A stretch of DNA of 64,000 bases from Plantago ovata (taxonomy: Eukaryota > Streptophyta > Magnoliopsida > Lamiales > Plantaginaceae). Positions 24,073 to 36,400 of the stretch are shown in pieces. The position numbers and the translations under genes were made by a program. A model generated the notes under the pieces. It saw only the letters and a program-made list of their open reading frames with translations, did no database searches and was not told the origin of the DNA. The stretch spans positions 136,496,096-136,560,095 of the forward strand of contig CM051455.1 in NCBI GenBank assembly GCA_028274465.1. The letters are read 5' to 3'. Position 1 is the stretch's first letter. Each line of letters starts with the position of its first letter.

Positions 24073-24524
24073 AATTAGAAATGATTGAGCTCCTCAACAA
24101 TATTACTACATGGACGAATCATCCAGGTCACCTGAAAATGCATTTGTTGCAACTTTTTAAAATAATTTACAGTACTAGTAATATTTTGCATTGTCATTTC
24201 ATATTATTACTTGAGAGATTCTGAAATATTCTCATGTTAAGTCTGTTGTTAATCTAACAGCTTTGTCATGATGATTTTGACATGTCCTTGATGTTTAATT
24301 TCCTGTGCTCATATTAGGGATTATACCATATATATACGGGCGAAACCAGGATATAGTGGGCGTCCCCCAAACTTAAATTTTGGGGGTATGTTTCACTGAA
24401 AATAATGGAAATCATATAAGAAAAATAATAATTAGAGTCCTCATGTCATGTGTCTACTAAATTTCATCCTAAAGGAATCCTAGGTAATTACATCCTTTGG
24501 TGGCAAAATGTTGGTGTATATTTG

Positions 24525-24652
24525 GAGAGAATCGAACCTGCCAGGCCTTAGTGTAGCGCAATGTTTGATATCAACACTGGTTGCACTTGCACGCAGTTTG
24601 AGCCAGGCACGGTAAGCTTCGGGCTGGTGAACTCATACTACACTGGCATTTT
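24525..24652 (-). pseudogene. membrane-protein family fragment G
   Basis: The minus strand matches copy B exon 2 DNA from the SLWLPQTAS codons through the segment that encodes STLKPDMVSPSTN. Very short and disrupted. Confidence 0.55.
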
Positions 24653-26356
24653 TTATTTATTTATTTTAACGGCTAAAAAGTGTTTTTGATAATGGCCCGA
24701 TAGTACAATACGACACATCTTTTAGGACAAACTATATATATTCGGCGGCTTGCAAATTACTGGAATGAAAATTAACAACAAGACCGAACACTATAAGATG
24801 ATCGAGAGACCCATATACTAAACTAACAAAACGGCCCTCCTGCTTAACGGGACAAACACTCTCCTTCGATGAAAATGTAGATGTTTCAATGTGTTTTAAA
24901 GTGCCCAAACAATAAAACAATAAAAAATGTGTTTATTAAAAAATGTAACACTCTGTAATAAAAGAGGTGGTACACCGGTATGTATACACATGGGATTCAA
25001 CATCTCTATTAGAAGTTATCAAAGTGGTTACCCTATCATGGAAAGATAAAAAAGCAACAACTAACAATAAACCTGCAGTTTGGACGGTTCCGTTAAAAAT
25101 ACTAGAATATTTGCACTGCACTTTATTCTTACTGGATAATGTCAAATTGTTTCCCATGATAAAACAACGACCAAGGAATACTCCTGGACGAACTTAATTT
25201 GAGTATAAGTGTGTGCAAAGACAACAAGAGGGAGCAAGAGAATTATTTGCTTGTATTTTGATGAAATGATGTTCATCATCTATTTATACTTCTTTTTCAA
25301 TGAAGAGACACAGTAATTGAAAAGTTTGTTTCCAACATGTTAGACCCAAAGTACAGCCAATAAATCAAACGAATTGAAAGCTCATTCGTTACATTAAAAT
25401 TTCCAACAATAACACGTCTGTTGGATGGATGGAGCTGGTCTAGATAACTAGCTTGTTATTTTTCATGAATTATAAAATCAGCGGGCGGAAATGTACATGT
25501 GGTAGAAAATACAAATGAATTAAATTTTGTTTATGAAACTTTTATTTCTGTTGTACCAAAATAATCAATACATCGCACCAATCAAAAGTTTATTCTTTTT
25601 ACTAAAACTCTAAACTAATGATAACATCCGTGTGTGTTGGATTATCTCATCCACCTAGAAAATACAGAGGAATTAAATAAGAAAAAGTAATAAGAAACAT
25701 GGGTCTCTCGAACGGTCAGCAAATTTGAACTACTTATTACTCTGATTAAGGAAAAGAGATACTTGTATTTCATATTCAACGTCACATCAATTTTCTACAA
25801 ATAACATTACTCATCAGTACATTTCATATACCAGGGAGTAAAAAAAAAGTAAAAAGTAAGAAAGAGAAGCTCGCTCACTCACTCACATAACCTGGGTGTT
25901 ACACACACAGGACTGGTATGAAAGAGGGTAATAGGTCTTAAAAATCACTTTGTTACTCTAATTTAGCTTTTTGTTAGCATAAGTCTTTTCTGGGCCGAGT
26001 GTTTGGACAACAAGTAGAATCACAATGGTAATAAGATCGATTGTTGGACTATCTCTCCTTAAGTAAGACAATATTTTGTCACGCTCTTGGTGTTTACCAG
26101 ATATGAGTCATATGACGAACTTAATTGAGAGTAACAAGGAGAGAATACGAAGTATTTACTTGTATTTTGATGAGAAATGAGGTTCACCATGTATTTAATA
26201 TATACTTCTTTTTCACCGTCATGAAAATCTTGTTTCCAATTACTTGTTGGGTCCAAACAACCAATATATCTACAGCAAGCAATAACAATCTCAAGTTGTC
26301 AACCTAGCTATCTATCTTTTCTCTGAAATTGATTGCTCTTCCTCTTGTATTATTAG
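24653..26356. other. intergenic between copies D and E
   Basis: Contains repeated pieces: around 25180-25300 against 26110-26215 (shared gacgaacttaatt and cttgtattttgatga) and the D/E upstream repeat. Two overlapping frames at 24936-25197 on opposite strands have no recognisable match. Confidence 0.45.
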
Positions 26357-26854
26357 TATTTTATTATTCACTCTGATGGAGCTGCAGGAAACAAGGAGCA
26401 GGGGAATGGAAGTTTGTTCGCTTATGTAGGCTCAAATTCACCGGAAATTGCCCAACAACAAAGATTTCCAGTATACCTAGGTTCCATCAGCATTCCATTG
26501 AGTATTGGCGCCATGTCACCAAGAACTAAGCCTGGTTACATGCTTGCTTTATGCCCTATGAGTTTGCCTCTCCTTTCTAGCGCATTTTTCAGTTGGTTGT
26601 ATGGCTCGTATGTTCACAGATTACAATGGCAACCAGGCTCTGATGAGTTTAAAGTCGACATGATATCACCTCTGGGAATGTATACAACTAGGACCATCAA
26701 ATTGGCAGATGTGCTGCCTCCACAGGAGAATACCGTCTGGAGTCGCTTGTTAAACAGTGAATTCAAGGGTGGAGTAGTGTCATTCCGTGCTAATGGTAGG
26801 CATTACTCCATTGAGAGAGATCATTTCCGAACAAGGAACTGCTTGCCATACTGA
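26357..26854 (+). pseudogene. membrane-protein family, copy E
   Basis: A long open frame without a leader exon: SDGAAGNKEQGNG, SLFAYVGSNSPEIAQQQ, RFPVYLGSISIPLSI, RTKPGYMLALCPMSLPLLSS (hydrophobic), SYVHRLQWQPGSDEFKVD, RTIKLADVLPP, GRHYSIERDHF. One base is missing just before the NKELLA motif, which turns into TRNCLPY and a stop. The slip is at the same codon as in copy B. No presequence-type exon was found upstream, so it is truncated at the 5' end or uses an unseen first exon. Confidence 0.65.
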
Positions 26855-27044
26855 CCCAGACTGATGATCAAGTGAGCTCCGGTCCCGAGCAAACTTAGAA
26901 ATGATTATATTGAGCTCGTCAACAATGCTACATGGACTTGAGTTTGGACGAATATCGATCATCCAGGTTAAGATAAGACATCAAATTGCCCCTTTGCCAT
27001 TACTCTGACATTTCATAAACCTTATCCATCCGACTCCAGTAGCT

Positions 27045-27190
27045 AGCTAGCTCAGTCTTGTTCAGTTGTTGGCCGGGATCAGTAGTTTAAGCAGCTCCTT
27101 GTTATCAAATAGCCAGTGTTCGATATAGCAAGGCTTACCCTTTCCCACACATGAAATCAATGGCCTCTTACGCCTTTGAAGTTATGCCAT
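27045..27190 (-). pseudogene. membrane-protein family fragment H
   Basis: The plus-strand text ctcagtcttg ... aagcagctccttgtta follows copy A and B exon 3 (NKELLA and ANGRPYF regions) on the minus strand, with many changes. It marks the right edge of the cluster. Confidence 0.55.
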
Positions 27191-28145
27191 TATACTATAC
27201 ACAGGCAGATTTCCAGGACATATATAGTGACTGACTATATATGACTAGGTGAGAAGAGCTAGAATATGTGGCTGGCAAATAGATTGTTACCCCTCATTCA
27301 TGTGACATAGCACTTTGATGACTTAATGTTCATCCAATACTTGGGCTAATTAGCTTGTTCTTTCCTTGAACTAAAACCTGGATAAACTAACTCCATTCGT
27401 CTCAATTCAATTTATTGCATTCAGGCAAGTGCATTGCTTGCTTCTCTTAGCAATCATGATTTAGTGAATTGGTACAATTTTGAAGCTGAATTTCACCAAG
27501 ACTCATACAATCCACACCTAAATCAGTGACAAGTTGACAACAAAAAACAGACATGTAACATGGTGAAGCGCACAAAAGTCCTTAAACCCTTTTACGTAAA
27601 TTAAGTCCGTTTATGAGATGTTACGGGATAGATTTAATACGTTACGAGACATATACATGTAGATTTCATATATGTGGGTTTCCTTTTATGTATACTGTAG
27701 GTGTATTAGTTTATTTTAACATGAAATAAACCGAATAACAACCCCATAATTAATTCACTTTATGAATTAAAGTAACTTGTTTGAAGTAAAAGTTTCAATT
27801 TAATTAATATGAACTAAAATGATTTGAAGGGAACTGAATTTAAATAACCGGGGTCTAAGCACTTTCATTATATGACAATTGGGAACTTGCATTTGATACC
27901 ATTTGTGAAATTCGTGGATAAACATCGGAAGCCCGACATAATATCCTACTGGAAGAAAACTATGAGCGAGGGTCCACTAAGTTAGTCGGTTGAGCCCAAT
28001 AGTTTTATAGGTTGACATGATCCAATGACAAAATGTGTCGGCCCATCAATTAAGAGTTCATATAAGTTCAGTACAAATTGTATAAGATAAGGTGAGTTAG
28101 GCCTAATTTGACACACTGGAATTAAAATGCAAGGATCATAAAATT
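27191..28145. other. intergenic, no gene seen
   Basis: AT-rich. A short piece (ttaattagcttgttctttccttgaa, seen near 22570 and 27350) is shared with the DNA downstream of copy C. Nothing else recognised. Confidence 0.5.
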
Positions 28146-28160
28146 TACTCCGAATATGGA

Positions 28161-28357
28161 TTTTTTTTTTTTTTTACGAAGTAGTATTTTATTCCAACTT
28201 AAAGGTTGTACAAAGCTTGGATCGGAGCCGTTCCCACATGCTGGGTGGTCATCCTAGATAAGTCCATTACAAAACATTGTTCTAGCCAAGTTGGCAAAAT
28301 ATCACATGTCCATAACAAAATTTGAAGATCCGGAGCTGCCACAGACTGGTGTGATAC
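28161..28357 (-). mobile_element. poly(A) retroposon (truncated LINE 3' end or similar) with 15-bp target-site duplication
   Basis: 197 bp beginning with a run of 15 T on the plus strand (a poly(A) tail on the minus strand). It is flanked by perfect copies of tactccgaatatgga at 28146-28160 and 28358-28372. The minus-strand 3' end (ctttgtacaacctttaa...ggaataaaata) resembles plant LINE tails. No tRNA-like boxes seen. Confidence 0.8.
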
Positions 28358-28763
28358 TACTCCGAATATGGAGTTGAGCCACGGAGTGATTCATGTTTGA
28401 ACTCAAAAGGCATAAATAAATACAAATTCGCCCGCATTGAGTTTTAAATTTTAATCGGAGATTGACCAATTGAAATGAAAAATTATTACTTCTAACTAAT
28501 TTTCTTTGTGCACTTTAGACATCAACTAGCAACCTGGCATTCAGTTAGTTTGATAAATCACACTGAAGCAACCACCCCTCGTATCCATGGACCTAAGGGT
28601 GTTAATGAATTCAGTAATCTCGATCGAGTTGTTAATGAATTAAGTGATCTCCATTTATGCGGGTAATTTTTCCTTTTTTTCTTTTTAACGGTCCATTGAC
28701 GCGGGTTTGCTTATTTGTTTGTGACTTAGTATTTGTAACAGTTAACTTAAAATAAATGGTTTA

Positions 28764-29186
28764 AGTGGATGTCTGCAACAGCTTAACTTATCCAGCTTAT
28801 CACGTATTTTAAGCAAAAGCAGCTTTTTGAGTGTTTGCAACAGCTTATAAGCTGTTAAATTCCCTTAAATTAAGTTGGATAAGTTGAAGCTGGATTGTAC
28901 CTCCTTCAGCAGTTTCTCCTTAAATTAAGTTGGATTCTAGTTGTTTTGTAGTAAGTTGTAACAGTAGTGTTTGGAAACCTAACTTTTTGACAAAAACAAC
29001 TAAACTAAAATCCAGCCTTAATTTAAAGAGAAGCTGAGTATAACTCAACTTCTCCAGCTTCAACTTAACCAACTTAATTTAAGAGAATCTGTCAGCTTTA
29101 TAAGTTGTTGCAAACACTAAAAAAAAACAGTTTTTACTTAAAATAAGTGATAAGTTGGATAAGTTAAACTGTTGTAAACATCCACT
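28764..29186. mobile_element. Tourist-like (PIF/Harbinger) foldback MITE
   Basis: Inverted termini agtggatgtctgcaacagct and the complement of aactgttgtaaacatccact are flanked by TTA on both sides (28761-28763, 29187-29189). The inverted similarity extends well inward, so the 423-bp element folds back over much of its length. No coding capacity. Confidence 0.75.
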
Positions 29187-29189
29187 TTA

Positions 29190-30479
29190 GAGCAAGCTTA
29201 ATTAATTTATATTCAAGCTCTAATGAGTTAAACGACTGCAAGCATAATGAGTAGAGTGTTATCCAACTGATCATGAAATTTTTGTAAGATTGACAAGTTA
29301 AGACTTAACATATACTCACCTGACAATGAACATAAATAGTGATGGAATGATCGAATGATCACTAGTCTACAGAGCCAAATTTTGGCTTGTCTCGGCTCGT
29401 TAATACCATACTTCTACCTTGATCAATATTCAACAAGACACAAGTGTTTCCCATTAGAGTTGTTTACACTTTATCTTATTGCGTTACAATATGTTTAGAT
29501 TTCAATTAGGTCCTCATCTTTTTAAACCTTAAACACTCAACACATTGTCATTTTGTGCCAATAATCTCTCTCTCACACACACAACCGCTGAATGTCCTTG
29601 GTGTAAAATCTATTTAAATATGACATCCACAATGTAAAATGCATGCTTGGTCTAGCTAGATTCCCATACAATATTTCTTACGAGCAACATCATTATCTCC
29701 CCTAAAACCCTATAATGCAACAGTATCAAATTAGGAATAACTAGTGTAATACCCTCTACCAGAGAGTGTGAACTCATATATAAATTCCAGTATTCCACAT
29801 TCTCTATTAGAAGGTGTTACAGATTACACCCGAACATCATAAACTCTGTTTACATCCCTCCAAGCTCACACATCCCATCTGTCAATTGTCAATCTTCCAT
29901 TTTCTCCTTGTACAAAGGACAACAGTGACGAGAAATAAACACCATTTTGGACGTCTTATTTAATGGGCTAGCCTAGCCGCCTATGTTTACTTATTACAAA
30001 ACCAGTTGAGACATCTTTGTAATGCAACCTTTCTTGAGGGGCTATATGCAATTACACCTTTTAATTTGTCCTACATTCCAATTCAAATATTGAAACGTAC
30101 TCCTCGCTTACACATTTGTACCTTCTGCAATTCTTCTTCACTTCCCTTCCCCACGAGCTCAACATTACATCAGCTTCACCGATTGAAATCTCGATAAGTG
30201 CAATTCAATCTCTGTATGTCCATTCTGCACATACTCTATACGTTTTGTGTATCTCAATATCTGCCCAATTTACTTCACATCCTAATTTGTTTTTCCATTT
30301 TACGGATTCAAATAGCTAGGGTTTAAATGTTTAATTTGGTAATTTCCATTACGATTCAGATGAATTTGTGGAAACGTTGTAGGCAATAATGGAGCTGAGT
30401 ATTTCAATATCTAGGGTTTGCTTTGCATTTAGAGTGAGAGTGAGCAGTAATGAATCTAGGTGTTTTGTGGTATTTGCAG
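29190..30479. other. intergenic and probable taxilin 5' leader
   Basis: Non-coding. The last part probably holds the taxilin promoter and a 5' UTR intron, since an AG acceptor (tatttgcag) ends at 30479, six bases before the ATG. Confidence 0.45.
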
Positions 30480-30485
30480 GCAGAT

Positions 30486-33400
30486 ATGGAAAATTCGAAC
30501 CTGAACTCGAACGTGGAAGCGAATCAGCTTCCGGAAGCCGACTCGCTGCCCGATGGGTTCGTGGAGTCTTCGGAGGGGGAAATGAATGATTACAAAGAGG
30601 AGAAGTTACTGGAGCCGGGCTCCAGACCTGAAGTTGTGATAGAGAATAGCGGGAGCGGTACGTCTTCGTGTCAATTGGACCCAAGCGGGAGCAATGGGAG
30701 TGCTGAGGCGGTTCCTGGTGAAGAAGCGACTAGAACTAAATGTAATTTCTTGAGTGTTTTACAGACTGTTAGTTGATTTTACGTGGTTTGTTCGTTTATT
30801 ATGAGTTAAGATGTCTTGGATTTTCTAACTGGTAACTTAAAGGAGTATTTGTTCCATATTTGCCAAGATACGTGCTGTAATAATTGGCTAAAATGTCTCA
30901 AAATGATCAAATAATCTTCCCAGTTAATCCTATAGTTATAAATAAAGGATCTAAAGTCGTTCATTATTAGCTTTGGATTATGTGAATTGACAGAGGATCT
31001 GGCATTATTGTCACTTTGGAAGGAGTATAATGTACGTTATTGTGGAATTAGAGTTTCTAAGTTGAGGCCTTTTCTTGTTATCAACATGTGATGCTTTTTC
31101 CTAATGTGAGTGCATGTGTTTGTGTTATTGAATGTTTGCATTTATCTGTTTTCTTTCTTGATTTAGTACCACATGCCTTGTGAATTTACAGAAGTTTCTT
31201 TCTATTATAATGTTGAGTGGAAGTTGATCCATACTAGATGATGATCTTATGTTTGTAATAGATATCATAAACTGGCAGTACTTCTTACAAACACATTTAG
31301 CATTAAATGAGCACGAGGATCTTTTCATTTCTCATATGTGTCTGAAAATTATTTGACAAACACTTGATATTAATTTGCTTCTTTTTTCGAATAGTGAGTT
31401 ACATATTTATATTTGTTATTTGAGCCACGTCCATTTTCTCAGTTCTCTCAAAGCACTTCATTTGTTATTGGGCGATTCAAGTTTGACTTGTGGTCCTTTG
31501 TTTTGATAATAGTCTCCAGTCTTGGTTACGGCGCCACATTGAGTCATTGTATGGATTTTCTTGTTTTCTTTTGTCTGATGACTATTAAACTCTCATGTTC
31601 AATTCCTTTTTCTGTATCAGTTGAGGAAATAGATTCACAAAAAGTTTCTCCGGACAAGTCTTCATTAGCAGGAAGTGTTGAAAGTACCAAAAAAACAGTC
31701 AGTAATGCCGTTGCTATACATGCACATTTTAGCTCCATCTTATGATGCCACTCATATCGAATATCTTTTTCAGGAAACTACAGAAGTAAAGCGTAAGACA
31801 AAGCGCACCTTTAAATCTGAGAAGGAGTTCTTGGAGTTCACTTTGAGTTATCAACAAGTCATCGCCGAGAGAGATTCTGGTAATTGATTATGATCACATG
31901 ATCTAGTCCTCAATAGTACTATTACTTTACTGATTGTTTCACATATATTATGTTAGTTGTAACACAATTACTGTTTATTCTTTTAGCTGCATTTCCCCAG
32001 GCAAAGTGCATTTGATCTTTCATACTTATGGCATGATGGTTTATTGTTGTTTACACTTGACTATGATTTTTGTGGAGTGGTCCTGTCTATTGTGAGCACT
32101 TAGTCAGCAGCCCCTCATGGTGAAACTCTATGTTGTAGCACCAGATAGCTCTGTATTATTTTCTAATCTCTGCATTCCTCTCAACATGCAGCCTTTGCTG
32201 TTAAAGATAGACTTGAATCACTGTGCCGGGAGTTGCAGCGTCAAAATAAAATGTTAATGGTATTTTCTTGGTTTCTTTACAGTATATCAGCCTTCAACTT
32301 AAAGTAGATCATCAGACAGGAACTTGGATGAATTCTGACCGTCCTCTCTGATAATTGATAATCTGTTTGGACATTATGGTGTATGGTGTGGGATGTGAAC
32401 AATTGAAAGATTTCTATGAACTTATACTTCTTTCCTGCATTTTGGGACTTAGTTGACTGCTTGACTTAGAGATAGCAGCCTTATTTAGAGAGTAGAATCC
32501 AGGTTTTCCGTGTAAGCTCACTGGGAAAGAGTTGTTTGTCTTATTGGGTTCTCCAGCTTCATCTGTTAATATGTTTACTGTCTGTCATTTTAAATTCATG
32601 GGTGCTTCACATTCAAGAGGTTTCATGGGGTTTAAGCAGATTTTCAATGTTCATTACTGAGTGAATCTGCTAATACTAAGGTTTCTTTCAATATAATAAT
32701 CACATTACTATTCATAAAAATCCTTTTGGTTCACGTGTTTAGTATAAGTCTGCTCTGGTTCCTGTTTATTAACTGCCAGTTTCTCTTCAGATGGGAATAA
32801 ACTGTGCTTTTCATTGATTTTCAGGATGAATGCAAACGGGTGTCGTCAGAAGGTCAGAATTTGAGATTAGACCTCTCAAACAGGTTTCAAGATGCTATCA
32901 AGGTGTGTATGCGTTATCATTCCTATATTCAGATTCTCCCCGAGGCTCTATATGTTTCCCAGCTATTTAGGAGTTTTAAATCACTATATATTTTGTTAAA
33001 ACTTCCCATGTCATGTTTTGTATTTATCACCATAGGCCTGTCAGTTCATACTTATTCACATTGGCTAGCATCGGCATATTGATGTAATCAAGTGATGAGA
33101 ATGCATTCATAGGTTTAAGTTAAAAACTAGATTACCTTCCAGATATAGGTCAAGTCAGTAGGTATATTATCCCAGAAGGCACAAGTATCAACAGGACACT
33201 TCCGACCATCCCAGATCAGTATAAGGTTTCCATATGTTTGTATGACTTTGCATTGACCATTTTTTATATTATTATAAGTTATTCTTGGATGGTTGTATGG
33301 TGTTAATCCTCGAAGCATACGTCCTTGCTTTATGTTTGTCAAACTGCAAAGTAATGTTCCTGAAATTCACTTGCACTGGCACTCATTTTTAAAAAATCAT

Positions 33401-36400
33401 TTTCTCTGTTCCTTTCATACAAGCACACCTTTTGTTTTTCAGATCCGGAGAGTCTCTAAACTCTAAAATTCATGATGAGTTGGGGTAACATGATTCTTGT
33501 TTGCATGTTATGGTAAACCTCTTCGAGTTTATAGCCACAAACCATATTTTATGTTCACAATTAATTGAAGACGTGCCATAATAGTCTAGAGAAGTCACGA
33601 AAGATGGGTTTACAAATCAGAGTTATCAATAGCAGCTATAGTGGCTGATATAGCCGCGTTGCGCACCTAAGAGGTTTGTAGTTTGTACTGCTAAGGGCCC
33701 CTTAGTGTTGCTGCTTGAGCACCCATAGAAATAGATGATATTTTAGTAAATTTGCAGAACTTAGTTGCTTTGCCCTTAGGCCTCTTACTAAACCTAGCCG
33801 AATAAGAAAATCACTTTTCTTATTTGACACACTCACACACCCGTTCCCCACAACCACTACTGCTCTGTTTTCAAATTTCACAGCCAACAAGATCCACACT
33901 TTCAAATTGCATAGATTTTGTTGATTTTGCCTAGCGACCTCTGATTATGGATTATCATTGTGACTAAATCTTTGCCATTAGGCCTTTTACTAAACCTAGC
34001 AGAATAAGCAAATCACATTTCTTATTTCATTGACATCATTCACACACCCGTTACACACAACGGCTACTGCTCTGCTTTCAAATTTCACCCCCTCCTGTCC
34101 TCCCACCATATTCAAACTCTTAAATTGCATAGTTTTTGTTAATTTTGCCTAGTGACCTCTGATTATGGATTATCATTATGACTAGAATCTCTAGTGATCT
34201 CCTTGGATTATGAGTATTTATTTGGGTATTTATGCATGTAGTTACTACTGCATTATTTATTTAACATGCATATACAAGAATTAGAACTCCGGCCTTCCTA
34301 CTATCCCTTTGTTGGGTTGGCCTCTCCGCACCGCCATACTGGATTAATAATGATGTTACAATAAGATTTACCAAGGATTAAACCTAAAGCCTCGTCAATA
34401 GTATCACTAGTGGGGTTGCTGTTTCTTGGCATCATTGACTTTAAGTTCCCCACATCTTTGCACCAAGTAAAACTGAAGGAACGAATATCTACTTGGAACA
34501 TATTTTCGATTGGAGAACCTTAACGACACTTTAGACTTCATGTGTATTTATTATACTAAAATCAAATTGAACAATGAACTCAATATGATTTTGTATTATT
34601 ATTTTTGAGAGTTCTGGTGAGCTGACCCCCCCCCCCAAAAAAAAAAAAAAAAAAAAAAACATTGGCCACAAGAAGCTAATATTGGCATTAGGGTGAACCT
34701 TTTGTGACTATAAATTCAAGATACTGAGAGTTGGCACAATTTCTACTGTCTAAGTGGTATTTGCAGACCCAAGCTGCATTAGAATATGGCTTCTCATTAG
34801 CGATGGATTCTTGCAATAAAATTTCAAGAATTTTGGTGAAATTTTCCCTACCTGCAAGAAACTATTCGCATTTGTAAGGCCCTAAGCTCATATGCTCGTA
34901 TCTTTCCCCATTAAAGATCTTACATGGTAGAACTACATGATGAGCATCATGAGGATTGAACATGAGATGTTATGTGAAAAAAGGCACCTGCTTATGCTAC
35001 CCATGATTTTCTCTTCCTTATTCATGTTTCTCCACTCTATTGCAGGAAGTTAGCAGCAAGCTTGAGGAGCAGAAAGATGAATGTATATCTCAACTAAAAG
35101 AGAATGACATGTAAGAGAAAACTATCAGTATATATCATTATAATGTCTGAACCTTTTCCATAGTTACACTTTGCATTGGAGGCTGTATCTTTCCTGGAGG
35201 CCTATGACAAATGTCAATAAATTGATTGAGATGATACTACTCTCTGCAGATTGCACAACACTGCTTTCCTATTTTTCACCTTCTCAAATTGATATTCAAA
35301 TTATATACTTTCAGGTTAAAAAACAAATTGAATAAACTTATGGATCAATATGCTCTGTCTGAGCAGCAACATGCACAGAAGGTAAGCATCTAATCAATCA
35401 TAGAGTTTCTGCATTATAATCCTGCAGACAATTTTGTTATCTTCATTCGGTGCGGAAGTTTAATTGACATCTTTTGGCATTGCAGTTGAAGCAGAAAGAA
35501 CTGGAATTGCAGCTTGCTGATCTGAAACTTCAGCAGCACCAGGAGAAATTGAAGCAGGAGCAGGAGCAGATGAAATTGTATGCAGAGCAAGTGGCTCAAT
35601 TGTTATCAACTGAAAAGAGTTTGAGATTCCAATTAACAGCTGATGGTGAAAAGTTTCAACAATTTCAGGTTGGAATGCTATGCTGTACAATATGCATAAC
35701 TGAATTAATTTTCTACTATCTTCCAACGGCATTTTTTATTGTAGCATGTGATGCTATTATGTATCTTGCATGTGTCTGATGTGTTATGAGGAGCTCAGTA
35801 CTTGGCTTGGTAGCTCTGCTGGTTTAATTTCAATGGAGCCATGAAGGTGCCCTTGCTCAAAATTATTTTCTGAGATTTTTGTGGCTAAACACCTTACAAA
35901 CTGTGTATGATTTACCAATGAAACTCATTTCACTTGATCATGTGTTCACTGTCAGTAACTGTCATGCTTCTCACCTCGTAGCCCTGAAATTCATGTTCTA
36001 GCCCATTTCCACTGCCCAAGGATTTATCATAATATTCTTTGATTCCCTGAATGTCTAGGGTTTATATTTTTTTACTTTATTTTATTCATTTTTAATTAGG
36101 AAAACTGGAAAAGAGACTGTCTAAGAGTCGCAATAATTGTAAAAACAGATATTCTTCTTCTCACTATTTGCATGTTGTGGGTAGTCTTATTGCTTGCCTT
36201 TTCCATGTCGGGGTGTTAGAGCGGTAGATGTTATCTTTCCGGTCCATTGGTTTTGAATTTTTGGCCTAAAACAGTTGAACTGACAGTACTTTTAATCAAT
36301 CAGTTAGGAAAAGATTCAAAGATCTGTCAGAATCTACTACTAAGTGTTTACCAATGGATTAATTTTTTTGTTTTATTGTTGTTGCACATATATTGTCTCT

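Noticed and set aside
24936-25197. Opposed frames of 73 and 76 codons
   Set aside because: No recognisable domain; mutually overlapping; probably chance.
30450-30485. Upstream ATG that would extend taxilin
   Set aside because: An AG acceptor at 30479 places it in an intron; the ATG at 30486 is the better start.
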